DNA from: Psychrobacillus antarcticus
GTDB lineage: Bacteria; Bacillota; Bacilli; Bacillales_A; Planococcaceae
Reading direction: 5' to 3'
NCBI RefSeq assembly: GCF_029533155.1
Contig: NZ_JAIZDB010000006.1
Location: 62,001-126,000, forward strand
Length of the DNA: 64,000 bases
Numbering within the stretch: position 1 is the stretch's first letter; each line of letters opens with the position of its first letter. The translations under genes and the position numbers were made by a program. Below the pieces are notes generated by a model. It ran no database searches, was not told where the DNA came from, and worked only from the letters and a program-made list of their open reading frames with translations. Below, one piece after another: positions 1-6,934 of this stretch.

Positions 1-265
1 AATTTTCCAACCGCAGTACAATTCCTCTTACTCCACCATCACGAACTACCATATTCGAACCGTTTCCAAGTAGCAATAACGGTATATTATGTTCATGTGC
101 ATATTGAACAACAAAGGCTGTCTCATCTTGTGTAGTAGGAGTAACAAATAGATCTGCTTTCCCACCCATTTTAGTTAATGTGTGCAAATTCAATGCTTCA
201 TCTATTTTAATATTGGTCGGACTTAACTTTTCATTTAAATTTTGAAACACTTTTTGTTTATTCAA
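1..265 (-). CDS. murB: UDP-N-acetylenolpyruvoylglucosamine reductase, 5' part (window edge)
   Basis: The first 88 codons of a MurB-type flavoenzyme, which reduces UDP-GlcNAc-enolpyruvate to UDP-MurNAc in cytoplasmic peptidoglycan precursor synthesis. The visible protein has the N-terminal FAD-binding pattern: NLHTLTKMGGKADLF, then VVQYAHEHNIPLLLLGNGSN, the GxGSN loop that contacts FAD phosphates, and then VVRDGGVRGIVLRLEN. The reading frame stays open to base 1, so the gene is cut by the window edge. The start is TTG at 265-263 (protein begins LNKQKVFQNLNEK), preceded by AGAAAGGA about 12 bases upstream; there is no better ATG in frame. A TTGATA/CATACT promoter lies at 308-336. It is transcribed away from the HxlR gene, so it is probably a monocistronic or leading gene. 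Identity is confident from the GNGSN region; paralogous FAD oxidases are a lesser alternative. Confidence 0.85.
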   Translation of the reverse strand, partial: MNKQKVFQNLNEKLSPTNIKIDEALNLHTLTKMGGKADLFVTPTTQDETAFVVQYAHEHNIPLLLLGNGSNMVVRDGGVRGIVLRLEN

Positions 266-307
266 AGAGGGACAATCCTTTCTGCTTTAACCTGGTTACC
301 CTTACAT

Positions 308-336
308 AGTATGCATTTTCAAGCATAATATATCAA
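308..336 (-). promoter_or_regulatory. Candidate sigma-A promoter for murB
   Basis: On the minus strand TTGATA (336-331) and CATACT (313-308) are separated by exactly 17 bases, about 45 bases upstream of the TTG start. It overlaps nothing coding. Supported by sequence match only. Confidence 0.45.
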
Positions 337-345
337 GCGAAAAAG

Positions 346-651
346 TTATAACCATTCTTTAGACCAAGTCTCGATTCCGCCAACTACTTCTTTTAGCGCA
401 AGACCTTTATCCGTCAAGTTATATTCTACCCGTATAGGTACCTCTGAAAAGACAGTTCTTTCAACTACTCCCTCTTTTTCAAGTTCCTTTAAACGCTCTG
501 ATAACAAACGACCACTTATAGGAAGAGACGACTCAATTTCATTAAATCGTTTTGCTCCATCTATTAGTTGGTACACGATTAGCGTAGTCCATCTTTTTCC
601 TAGCAACTCCATTGCCTTCGATAAACGTGGACATAATAACGTTTCTTTCAT
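346..651 (-). CDS. HxlR-family (YodB-like) thiol-sensing transcriptional repressor
   Basis: A 101-residue MarR/DUF24 (HxlR) winged-helix regulator. The N-terminal stretch LCPRLSKAMELLGKRWTTLI and the wing region SERLKELEKEGVVERTVF closely resemble Bacillus subtilis YodB, a repressor that senses quinones and diamide through an N-terminal cysteine. The equivalent Cys is residue 7 here and is the only cysteine. The ATG at 651 was chosen over the GTG at 660 because GAGGTG sits 6 bases before the ATG. It is divergent from the YceI gene, and the intergenic region contains large dyads at 708-767, so auto- and cross-regulation is likely. A promoter TTTACA-17-TATAAT sits at 703-675. Family assignment is firm; the inducer is inferred only from the Cys7 parallel. 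Confidence 0.85.
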   Translation of the reverse strand: MKETLLCPRLSKAMELLGKRWTTLIVYQLIDGAKRFNEIESSLPISGRLLSERLKELEKEGVVERTVFSEVPIRVEYNLTDKGLALKEVVGGIETWSKEWL

Positions 652-674
652 CTGATTCACCTCTATTACTACTT

Positions 675-703
675 ATTATATTCCTTTTTTCGCACTTTGT
701 AAA
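675..703 (-). promoter_or_regulatory. Sigma-A promoter of the HxlR regulator gene
   Basis: On the minus strand TTTACA (703-698), a 17-base spacer and a perfect TATAAT (680-675), 24 bases from the ATG. The AAGTAATT/AATTACTT dyad (708-724) abuts its -35 box, which suggests autorepression. Confidence 0.6.
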
Positions 704-707
704 ATTA

Positions 708-767
708 AAGTAATTTAATTACTTGACGTAACTAATATATTAATCTATATTTAGTTACATAAAGTAA
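708..767. promoter_or_regulatory. Compound operator with embedded promoter between HxlR and YceI genes
   Basis: Two inverted repeats share the AATTACTT block. Dyad 1 is AAGTAATT (708-715) and AATTACTT (717-724). Dyad 2 is TTACTTGACGTAACTAA (719-735) against TTAGTTACATAAAGTAA (751-767), which match as inverted repeats at 14 of 17 positions. A plus-strand sigma-A promoter, TTGACG (723-728), 17 bases, TATATT (746-751), is contained entirely within dyad 2. A repressor bound there would cover both promoter boxes. The obvious candidate is the adjacent HxlR protein; that link is inference. Confidence 0.6.
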
Positions 768-841
768 CCATATGTTTAATTATTGACAAAAAGAGGGAAA
801 AGAAAATTATGGCATTATATATTACTTTGAAGTTAAAACTC

Positions 842-870
842 TTGATTTCGAGGTAATATTGTATTATACT
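842..870 (+). promoter_or_regulatory. Second, operator-free promoter of the YceI gene
   Basis: TTGATT (842-847), 17 bases, TATACT (865-870), 33 bases before the ATG. It lies outside the dyads at 708-767, so the YceI gene may have one regulated distal promoter and one constitutive proximal promoter. Confidence 0.5.
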
Positions 871-903
871 AAAAAAAAACACAATCCTTAGGAGGAAATA
901 ATA

Positions 904-1431
904 ATGACAAAATTTAATCTTGACGCAGCACATTCTACAATCGACTTTTCTGTAAAACATATGATGGTTTCAAAAGTTAAAGGGTCTTTCACTAACTTCA
1001 CAGCTGACTTAGATGGTAATGCTGATGATTTAAACGGTGCAACTATTAGCTTTGATATTGATGTAAAATCGATCAACTCAAACAACGCTGATCGCGATAA
1101 CCACTTACGCTCTGGAGATTTCTTTGATGTAGAAACATACCCAAGCATCAAATTTGTTGCAACTGATATTAAGAAAAAATCTGATGGTGAATATGATGTA
1201 ACTGGTGACCTTACGATTAAAGATGTTACAAAACCAATAACATTCGACGTTGAATATGGTGGTAAGGGTACTAATCCATGGGGCCAAGAAGTAGTAGCAT
1301 TCGCTGCTGAGTCAAAAGTTAACCGTAAAGAATTTGGTTTAACTTGGAACCAAGCTTTAGAAACAGGTGGCGTTTTAGTTGGCGAAGACATTAAAATTAC
1401 TGTTGAACTTGAACTAAACCCAGCTCAATAA
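904..1431 (+). CDS. YceI-like family protein
   Basis: A 175-residue YceI-fold protein, a lipocalin-like beta barrel that in characterised relatives binds polyisoprenoid or other amphiphilic molecules. Family hallmarks are the opening FNLDAAHSTIDFSVKHMMVSKVKGSF, the central SINSNNADRDNHLRSGDFFDVETYPSI and the closing strand GGVLVGEDIKITVELEL. No signal peptide or membrane segment is visible, so it is cytoplasmic here, unlike the secreted enterobacterial version. Start at 904 is supported by AGGAGG at 890-895 with 8-base spacing. It is divergent from a YodB-like HxlR repressor, and such pairs are common in Bacillales, where YceI proteins are often part of a stress or quinone response. Transcription ends at the hairpin at 1447-1478. 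The ligand is unknown. Confidence 0.88.
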   Translation: MTKFNLDAAHSTIDFSVKHMMVSKVKGSFTNFTADLDGNADDLNGATISFDIDVKSINSNNADRDNHLRSGDFFDVETYPSIKFVATDIKKKSDGEYDVTGDLTIKDVTKPITFDVEYGGKGTNPWGQEVVAFAAESKVNRKEFGLTWNQALETGGVLVGEDIKITVELELNPAQ

Positions 1432-1446
1432 TTAATGATTACACGA

Positions 1447-1478
1447 GACTATCCTATAACTTTAGGATAGTCTTTTTT
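1447..1478 (+). terminator. Terminator after the YceI gene
   Basis: Stem GACTATCCTA / TAGGATAGTC with a 6-base loop, followed by TTTTTT. Confidence 0.85.
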
Positions 1479-1492
1479 AATAGATAGGAAAG

Positions 1493-2190
1493 TATAAAAA
1501 AACAGCATGAACACCAGTTTTTCAGGACTATTAAGAATGATTAATACTACTGATTCCCGTTTCAGGTGGACGCTTTCCGTGGGCACGGCTTCAATCTCCT
1601 CGTCACTACGTTCCTGCGGGGCTTTCAGCTCGTGCACCTGTCGCTTCGCTATCGGTGCAGAAAACATTTGCTGTTCCCACAGGAGTCGCCACCTTGCACT
1701 CCAATCAATTAAATGAGTAGTACTCAACTAGGAGATATTGCATAGTCTCTCGCTTAGATAAGAAGAGTAGTCCGAGTTAATGTGGGGATAATATCGTCTG
1801 TTGAAAGTAGGAATGAAATTGTGTTATGAAGGATAAAGATAGTAGATTTCCTTTTTTACTAGTGGAAATAAAGAAAAATAGTAAGTGTCTATCCAATAAA
1901 GAAGCAGAATAGCGAACGAAATTGCATCTTCGTGAGCTTCCTCTATTATTAGGATAGTATCTTTTCTCTAGTTAACAAAAAATGCACTAACCTGTTTCTA
2001 AAAATTGTAGAAGGGTTTGGACAGTCAATCGCCATAAGATTACCGAGAAAAAAAGATGCTGGTCGTGACTTCAGTCACGACCAGCATCTTTAAAAAATCA
2101 AATGGTAATTATTTAGCAATAAATCTGTACAAAGCCCTTCGAAAACAGTAGAAACAGGTTTAGATCTTAGAGGACCGGGCGTTTTTTTGC
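1493..2190 (+). repeat. ~700-bp non-coding interspersed element, copy A
   Basis: This stretch recurs in reverse orientation at 30786-31502. By eye the two copies agree at roughly 85-90 percent over most of their length. Shared blocks include ACTCGGACTACTCTTC, TAGAGAAAAGATACTATCC and the hairpin. No plausible protein is encoded in either copy: short frames are not shared and lack ribosome sites. Parts in order: the motif ACAGCATGAACA, a GC-rich core (1561-1700) related to those at 17541 and 40895, an AT-rich middle, a perfect hairpin (2052-2091), and a GGGC/GCCC T-rich end at 2172-2190. No transposase or clear terminal target duplication was found. It may be a MITE-like element or a structured RNA gene. 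Confidence 0.75.
2052..2091. repeat. Perfect 19-bp hairpin inside element A
   Basis: AAAGATGCTGGTCGTGACT (2052-2070) pairs perfectly with AGTCACGACCAGCATCTTT (2073-2091) around a 2-base loop (TC). The other copy (30885-30924) keeps both arms base for base and changes only the loop, to GA (TC on the opposite strand, so the loop is the same when both copies are read in one orientation). A-rich and T-rich tracts flank it, so it could terminate transcription in either direction. Confidence 0.85.
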
Positions 2191-2328
2191 CCGTCTTTTT
2201 TAATGATAGATAACTAAATGTATAGGCATTTAACTACTCTTATATTACTCGGTGTAGTTTTTTAAATTTTGAAACTATTGCTCAAGATTTTCGTATATAC
2301 TAGAGAAGAAAAGCTTGGAGGGATATGT

Positions 2329-2610
2329 ATGGAAGAGTTTATAGGATTAGTTGCCGTTGTGATGGTTTTTTCAATACCATTGACCGCAATATGGACCACA
2401 CATCTACGAAAGTCGCAAAAAGTGAAATTAATCATTGTAAAAGATGAAATTGAACTAGAAAAAATCAGATATAATAACTTTTTACTAGAAACAGAAAAAA
2501 TGAGAATCGACCTTCAGCAAAAACAAACGAACTTGTTGCAGAGTTCAGATCCCCTTATTTTAGATTTACAAAAAGATACACAAACTGAGAACAAAGCTAT
2601 ATCTTCTTAA
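2329..2610 (+). CDS. Small membrane protein with cytoplasmic coiled-coil tail
   Basis: A 93-residue protein of unrecognised family. Residues 3-24 form one hydrophobic segment (FIGLVAVVMVFSIPLTAIW), followed by a basic THLRKSQKVK stop-transfer region and then a charged, heptad-like helix (about 35-75) rich in E, K, Q and L. The topology resembles PspB-like membrane regulators, in which a short N-terminal anchor carries a coiled coil, but I see no diagnostic motif. The ATG at 2329 was preferred to an upstream in-frame start at 2269 because TTGGAGGG sits just before it. It stands alone between element A and bmrA with its own terminator. Function unknown. Confidence 0.65.
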   Translation: MEEFIGLVAVVMVFSIPLTAIWTTHLRKSQKVKLIIVKDEIELEKIRYNNFLLETEKMRIDLQQKQTNLLQSSDPLILDLQKDTQTENKAISS

Positions 2611-2611
2611 T

Positions 2612-2649
2612 ACAATCGTGCTGATTTCATTAAGCACGATTGTTTTTTT
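2612..2649 (+). terminator. Terminator of the small membrane protein gene
   Basis: Stem ACAATCGTGCT / AGCACGATTGT with a 10-base loop, followed by a T7 run. Confidence 0.85.
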
Positions 2650-2744
2650 GAAGTATAACTCCGCACTTCCAGCCTTTTCAGTCGCTCCTATTCCAGACCT
2701 TCGATTACAATAGAATAATCAACTAAACGAAATGGGAGCTTACT

Positions 2745-4466
2745 ATGAAAACATCTACCAAAGGGTTTTTCCAATTACTTAAGAGCCTAAAATGGCCAGT
2801 AAAAATCACCATAATAGCGATGGTTCTATCACTCTTAAGTACTGTTATTGGGCTAATCGTACCACTTGTTACTAAAGATTTAGTAGATACGCTAACAACT
2901 ACTGCTTTCAATTGGAAAATGATTGGCGTATTACTTGTTGTATTCCTTATGCAGGCTATTTCCGGGGGATTCTCATTTTATTTATTGTCTTATATCGGAG
3001 AATATATAGTTGCTGATCTTCGTAAAAAACTATGGAGCAAAGTACTCCATCTCCCTATTCCTTATTATGATCAAAATGAAAGTGGCGAAACGATGAGTCG
3101 TATTACGCAAGATACGACAATGTTGAAGTCACTTATTACGGATCATTTAGTGAATTTCGTATCTGGCATTATTACCATTATTGGATCTGTTACTATCCTA
3201 TTCTTTATCGATTGGAAAATGACGTTGATCATGCTTGTTAGTGTTCCACTGAGTATAGCAATCATGATGCCGCTTGGCTCCATGATGCATAAAGTATCGA
3301 AATCTACGCAAAAAGAAATGGCTTCGTTTTCAGGTCTTTTAGGACGAGTGCTATCTGAAATTCGATTAGTCAAATCTTATCGAGCCGAGAAAACAGAAAC
3401 TGCTAATGGTAACGACGCAATTCAAAACTTATATCGTTTTGGCTTAAAAGAAGCGAAAATACAAGCGTTTATCTCCCCTTTTATGACACTCATAATGATG
3501 GGTATTTTAGTCGTCATTTTAGGCTATGGCGGTTTACAAGTATCTAAAGGAATCTTATCGGCCGGAGAACTTGTTGCGATTATCTTTTACTTAGTAAATA
3601 TTATTGTTCCTTTTGCACAGATGGCTACGTTTTTCACCTCTTTCCAAAAAGCAGTTGGGGCAACAGAGCGAATCCAAGAAATATTCTATTTGGAAAGTGA
3701 AGCTGTAGAACTAGAAGCACCAAAGCCTTTAAAAGATGGAGTTATTACATTTGAAGATGTCCACTTTTCTTATAGTCCAGAGAAGAAAATAATTGGTGGT
3801 ATTTCCTTCTTAGCGCAACCGGGAACTGTCACTGCTTTTGTCGGCCCTAGTGGTGGTGGAAAAACAACTATTTTCTCTTTGCTTGAACGATTTTATGAAC
3901 CCGATTCTGGAACAATATTATTTAACGAAATACCTATAGCCGACCTATCATTACATGCTTGGCGCTCTAAAATTGGGTACGTCTCTCAGGAAAGTCCACT
4001 AATGAGTGGAACTATTTTATCGAACATCACCTATGGCATGACAGACCCCCCCCCAATGGAGAAAATTATCCACGCTGCTGAGGGAGCTAATGCCGCTGAT
4101 TTTATAGAGGAACTTCCAGACAAATACGATACTCTTGTTGGAGAACGTGGCATCAAGTTATCAGGCGGGCAGCGCCAACGCATAGCAATTGCTCGAGCTC
4201 TTCTTCATAATCCAAAAATATTATTACTAGATGAAGCTACTTCCAATCTAGATAGTGGATCAGAGACATTAGTACAAGAAGCCCTAGAACGATTAATGAA
4301 TGGAAGAACTACCCTTATCATCGCACATAGACTGGCTACAATTATTCACGCCGACCAAATATTCTTTTTAGAACAAGGTAAAATTACGGGTAGCGGTTCA
4401 CATGATGAGTTACTTGCTCATCATAAGTTATACCAAGAATTTACCCATGGACAAGGTTTATCTTAA
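2745..4466 (+). CDS. bmrA: BmrA-type multidrug ABC exporter (half-transporter)
   Basis: A 573-residue exporter half: six-helix membrane domain (about 1-310) then an ATP-binding domain. It closely resembles B. subtilis BmrA, for example LPIPYYDQNESGETMSRIT, GGKTTIFSLLERFYEPDSGT and GYVSQESPLMSGTI. BmrA works as a homodimer pumping amphiphilic drugs from the inner membrane leaflet. Catalytic motifs are intact: Walker A GPSGGGKT (367-374), signature LSGGQ (472-476), Walker B ILLLDE (492-497, with the catalytic Glu) and the AHRL histidine. The start has GGGAG upstream. The gene stands alone with a shared bidirectional terminator at 4487. Odd point: codons D-P-P-P near residue 435 contain nine consecutive C residues (4046-4054), a rare slippage-prone tract in such AT-rich DNA. 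Confidence 0.88.
   Translation: MKTSTKGFFQLLKSLKWPVKITIIAMVLSLLSTVIGLIVPLVTKDLVDTLTTTAFNWKMIGVLLVVFLMQAISGGFSFYLLSYIGEYIVADLRKKLWSKVLHLPIPYYDQNESGETMSRITQDTTMLKSLITDHLVNFVSGIITIIGSVTILFFIDWKMTLIMLVSVPLSIAIMMPLGSMMHKVSKSTQKEMASFSGLLGRVLSEIRLVKSYRAEKTETANGNDAIQNLYRFGLKEAKIQAFISPFMTLIMMGILVVILGYGGLQVSKGILSAGELVAIIFYLVNIIVPFAQMATFFTSFQKAVGATERIQEIFYLESEAVELEAPKPLKDGVITFEDVHFSYSPEKKIIGGISFLAQPGTVTAFVGPSGGGKTTIFSLLERFYEPDSGTILFNEIPIADLSLHAWRSKIGYVSQESPLMSGTILSNITYGMTDPPPMEKIIHAAEGANAADFIEELPDKYDTLVGERGIKLSGGQRQRIAIARALLHNPKILLLDEATSNLDSGSETLVQEALERLMNGRTTLIIAHRLATIIHADQIFFLEQGKITGSGSHDELLAHHKLYQEFTHGQGLS
4046..4054 (+). repeat. C9 homopolymer within bmrA
   Basis: GAC CCC CCC CCA in frame: a run of nine C. 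A gain or loss of one base would truncate the protein shortly before its signature motif. Confidence 0.9.
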
Positions 4467-4486
4467 GGACTTTATTAACACATTTA

Positions 4487-4532
4487 AGAAGGATCAGAAA
4501 GTGACGAAGTCGCTATCCGATCCTTCTTTTGT
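4487..4532. terminator. Bidirectional terminator between bmrA and the secreted protein gene
   Basis: Stem AAGAAGGATC (4487-4496) / GATCCTTCTT (4519-4528). A T-run follows on the plus side and A-rich DNA precedes it, so it can serve both convergent genes. Confidence 0.75.
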
Positions 4533-4585
4533 TAAATCAGCCTTCAACTCTTTAAAATCAGTCCTGGATCTAAATTTATCCTTCT

Positions 4586-5152
4586 TTATCGTAAGTGTTC
4601 CTTGTAAGTTGGAGATTTTGGCATATAAGTATTTCCACCTGCTAACACTTCTTTTGTTTCAACATCATAAATTGCATATCTACCTCTAAATTCTTTTTCT
4701 GTGTCTTTAAAGGAATAAAAGAAATAAACTTGCCTATCAGGGCTAACAGTCTGATGGTAGTTAATATCGATATCAGGATAAGGACGAAGAATATTCCCAT
4801 CAGAAGTTATATAATTTAACCCTTCTACCTCATTAAATAATAATTTTTTTCTAATATTTACAGATGCATCTGGCATTTCTTTAAAAAGAACTGTATCCAA
4901 ATGTCTTTGTTGTTGCTTAGGCTTCTGCTTATATCTTTGATAAAGCTCCTGATGTATGGGATACTTTATGTCTCTTAATGCCTGGTAAAATTCATCTACA
5001 GTTTCATCAAAAACTTTTTCCTTATTTGCAGGATGTAAATATTCAATTTTTATTGAAGGTGTAGTTTGTGAATAAACAGGATTTACTAATAACATGGTAA
5101 GACTGCACGAAAATATAAACATATACAAACCAGTTAAGAAGGAATTTTTCAT
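4586..5152 (-). CDS. Predicted secreted protein of unknown function
   Basis: A 188-residue protein that I do not recognise. It begins MKNSFLTGLYMFIFSCSLTMLL, a positively charged start and hydrophobic core typical of a Sec signal peptide, with a likely cleavage after VYS (about residue 28). There is no lipobox cysteine at the end of the core, so release rather than lipid anchoring is expected. The mature part is charged (QRYKQKPKQQQRHLD) and its C-terminal half, with YFFYSFKDTEKEFRGRYAIYDVETKEVLAGG, looks like a small beta-rich domain. It is the first of several minus-strand accessory genes up to 7.8 kb. An AAAGGAG-like site precedes the start. Nothing around it reveals a role. Confidence 0.65.
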   Translation of the reverse strand: MKNSFLTGLYMFIFSCSLTMLLVNPVYSQTTPSIKIEYLHPANKEKVFDETVDEFYQALRDIKYPIHQELYQRYKQKPKQQQRHLDTVLFKEMPDASVNIRKKLLFNEVEGLNYITSDGNILRPYPDIDINYHQTVSPDRQVYFFYSFKDTEKEFRGRYAIYDVETKEVLAGGNTYMPKSPTYKEHLR

Positions 5153-5190
5153 TTAGGTTACTCCTTTTTAAAAGTAACGTGCCCTAAATG

Positions 5191-5274
5191 TTCATTAACT
5201 ATCCTACCGCTTTATTTCCATAAGAAAAAGTCTTTACTCCTTCTTGAATTAAAACAACAGTTAGTTGAAGAGGC
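5191..5274 (-). repeat. Terminator-bearing intergenic repeat, copy 1
   Basis: Directly behind the stop of the gene at 5295-6230. It has the family pattern: outer arm (TTAGTTGAAG), inner hairpin GTTTTAAT..ATTAAAGAC around a TCAAGAAGG loop, T-rich tail and second outer arm. The inner stem is partly diverged compared with copy 7. Confidence 0.7.
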
Positions 5275-5294
5275 TATCATAAATAAATTTAATA

Positions 5295-6230
5295 CTATTG
5301 ATTATTTTTATTCAATTGATAGTAAGCATTAATAAGCTTTTCTACTGGAACATTATCTATTTTCATACCTGTCAAATCACTATTTTGTATTTCTACATTT
5401 CTAAGATTACTGTTACTAAATTTACTTCCTTCAAGGTCACATCGTTCAAATGAGATTGGCATATTTTCATCTCCAAGATTTGTATCAATGAAACTAACTC
5501 CACCTAAAGTGACAAATATCATCTCACTGTTAGAAAGATTTAAATCGGCATATAGTGAATTTCTAAGATTTAAATTTTGGAACTTTGAGTGACTGAGATT
5601 ACAATTGCTAATATGACTATTCATTACATTACTGTTACTGAATGAACTTCCTTCTAAATTTACACTATAAAACTCTGTTTTTACCATATCGCAATTCTCG
5701 TATTGGATACTTGAAATATTTTTATTTTCAACTAAGTTTTCTTTTTCTGATGAAGTTTCTATTTTCTTTAGATAACCATATTCCTCTTCAGTTTCAAAGG
5801 TAGTTGTATAACCCATTTTTTCATAAAAGTAATGATTGTTAATTTGTCTACCTGATGTCTCCAGGTCCCAAGTTCTTACATTAGGAAACTCATCCTCTAT
5901 TAAATTAATTACCCTAGAACCAATTCCTTTACCTTGATAGTTAGGATCAATGAAAATGCGGTCTATTCTCCCGTAACTAATACCAGAAATAGTTATTATT
6001 ATTCCACCTACAATTTCTTTATCCTGTAAGACTTTAAAATACTCCAATTCTCTAATCATATACTTAGTCATCTCAATAGAAGAATATCCTGGTGGCTGAA
6101 TATTGTAATCAACTACATTTTCTTGATTTGGAAGCCACTTTTTCAATTCTTCATCAAAAGTCCTTTTCTTAATTTCTGTTAACTTTTCAGCATCCGTAAT
6201 GGTTGATTTTTCAATAGTTATTAGTGACAT
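5295..6230 (-). CDS. GNAT acetyltransferase fused to a pentapeptide-repeat domain
   Basis: A 311-residue two-domain protein. Residues 1-160 form a GNAT acetyltransferase: the acetyl-CoA loop is IDPNYQGKGIGSRVINLIED, preceded by the beta-4 strand GRIDRIFI and followed by HYFYEKMGY. Residues about 172-300 form a right-handed beta-helix of five-residue repeats with central L, F or I: for example NCDMVKTEFYSVNLEGSSFS and NCNLSHSKFQNLNLRNSLYA, about 24 units. Pentapeptide-repeat proteins can mimic DNA (Qnr/MfpA protect gyrase), while GNATs modify small amines or drugs. The combination suggests a resistance or protection role, but that is inference. AAAGGGGG precedes the ATG. Flanked by repeat copies 1 and 2 like a single-gene cassette. 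Confidence 0.8.
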   Translation of the reverse strand: MSLITIEKSTITDAEKLTEIKKRTFDEELKKWLPNQENVVDYNIQPPGYSSIEMTKYMIRELEYFKVLQDKEIVGGIIITISGISYGRIDRIFIDPNYQGKGIGSRVINLIEDEFPNVRTWDLETSGRQINNHYFYEKMGYTTTFETEEEYGYLKKIETSSEKENLVENKNISSIQYENCDMVKTEFYSVNLEGSSFSNSNVMNSHISNCNLSHSKFQNLNLRNSLYADLNLSNSEMIFVTLGGVSFIDTNLGDENMPISFERCDLEGSKFSNSNLRNVEIQNSDLTGMKIDNVPVEKLINAYYQLNKNNQ

Positions 6231-6284
6231 TTAAGTATTCCCCCTTTGTATTTATCCTTATATAACCATGTGAAAATAGTATTT

Positions 6285-6366
6285 TCTTATTAACTCCTGC
6301 GTTACTTCAAGTAAGAAAAAGGCTTTACTCCTTATTGCAGTAGAACCCCGATAGTTGAAGAGGACC
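6285..6366 (-). repeat. Terminator-bearing intergenic repeat, copy 2
   Basis: Starts 12 bases behind the stop of the GNAT gene at 6378. Inner hairpin GTTCTACT..AGTAAAGCC then TTTTTCTTAC on the minus strand, with outer arms TAGTTGAAG and CTTGAAGTAACG. Confidence 0.7.
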
Positions 6367-6377
6367 TAATATCTAAA

Positions 6378-6842
6378 TTAACATTGGTAAGTCATTTTCA
6401 GAAATTCAAAACTATCTCCATTTGTATCCTGCGTAAAAGTGCCAACATCCTCAAACCCAATTTTTCTATATAATTTTATCGCCCTCTGATTGAAAGTCGC
6501 TACTGATAGCGTTATTCTTTGGGGTGTATATTTTGATTCAGCAAACTCTATACCTGCTTTTAAAAATTCCAAACCATTTCCATTACCGATCAAATTCGGT
6601 CTCATCCCCAACCCTATATCGATAGTATTTATAGTTACTTTATTAAAGCTAAAGAAGCCTATAATATCATTCTCTTTAGTAACAACAAAGTTTGAGTCAC
6701 CTCGTTTTTGTTGGTCTAAGAACATAACAAAGTCTTCTTTATCTGCCTCCATATCGTAAAAAGAATATTCAGCATCATAATGCCAATTAAATGCAATTTC
6801 TTCCGCTTGTTCTTGTGTCATAATTTCAAATTTATATCCCAC
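6378..6842 (-). CDS. GNAT family N-acetyltransferase
   Basis: A 154-residue single-domain GNAT. It carries the core strand TIDIGLGMRPNLIGNGNGLEFL, where RPNLIGNGNG occupies the acetyl-CoA pyrophosphate loop (family pattern R/QxxGxG/A), then RITLSVATFNQRAIKLYRKIGF, the usual beta-5/alpha-4 signature. It probably uses a small amine, peptide N-terminus or drug; the substrate cannot be read from sequence. The GTG at 6842 was chosen because AAGGGGGG lies about 6 bases before it; an ATG further upstream (6875) has no ribosome site. Flanked by repeat copy 2 downstream and the double-GNAT gene upstream. Confidence 0.82.
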   Translation of the reverse strand: MGYKFEIMTQEQAEEIAFNWHYDAEYSFYDMEADKEDFVMFLDQQKRGDSNFVVTKENDIIGFFSFNKVTINTIDIGLGMRPNLIGNGNGLEFLKAGIEFAESKYTPQRITLSVATFNQRAIKLYRKIGFEDVGTFTQDTNGDSFEFLKMTYQC

Positions 6843-6934
6843 ACTTATCCCCCCTTGTATTACAATATCATCCAACCATTAACCTTATTGAGCTACGGGT
6901 GCTTTCCGTTAGATGAATATAGATATTGCTATCC

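Noticed and set aside
888-1391. 167-codon frame antisense to the YceI gene
   Set aside because: It mirrors a well-conserved gene with AGGAGG and its own promoters; no ribosome site and no recognisable protein.
1449-1727. Short protein frames through the GC-rich core of elements A, B and C
   Set aside because: They are in different frames and not conserved between the copies, and have no ribosome sites. GC-rich repeats give open frames by chance.
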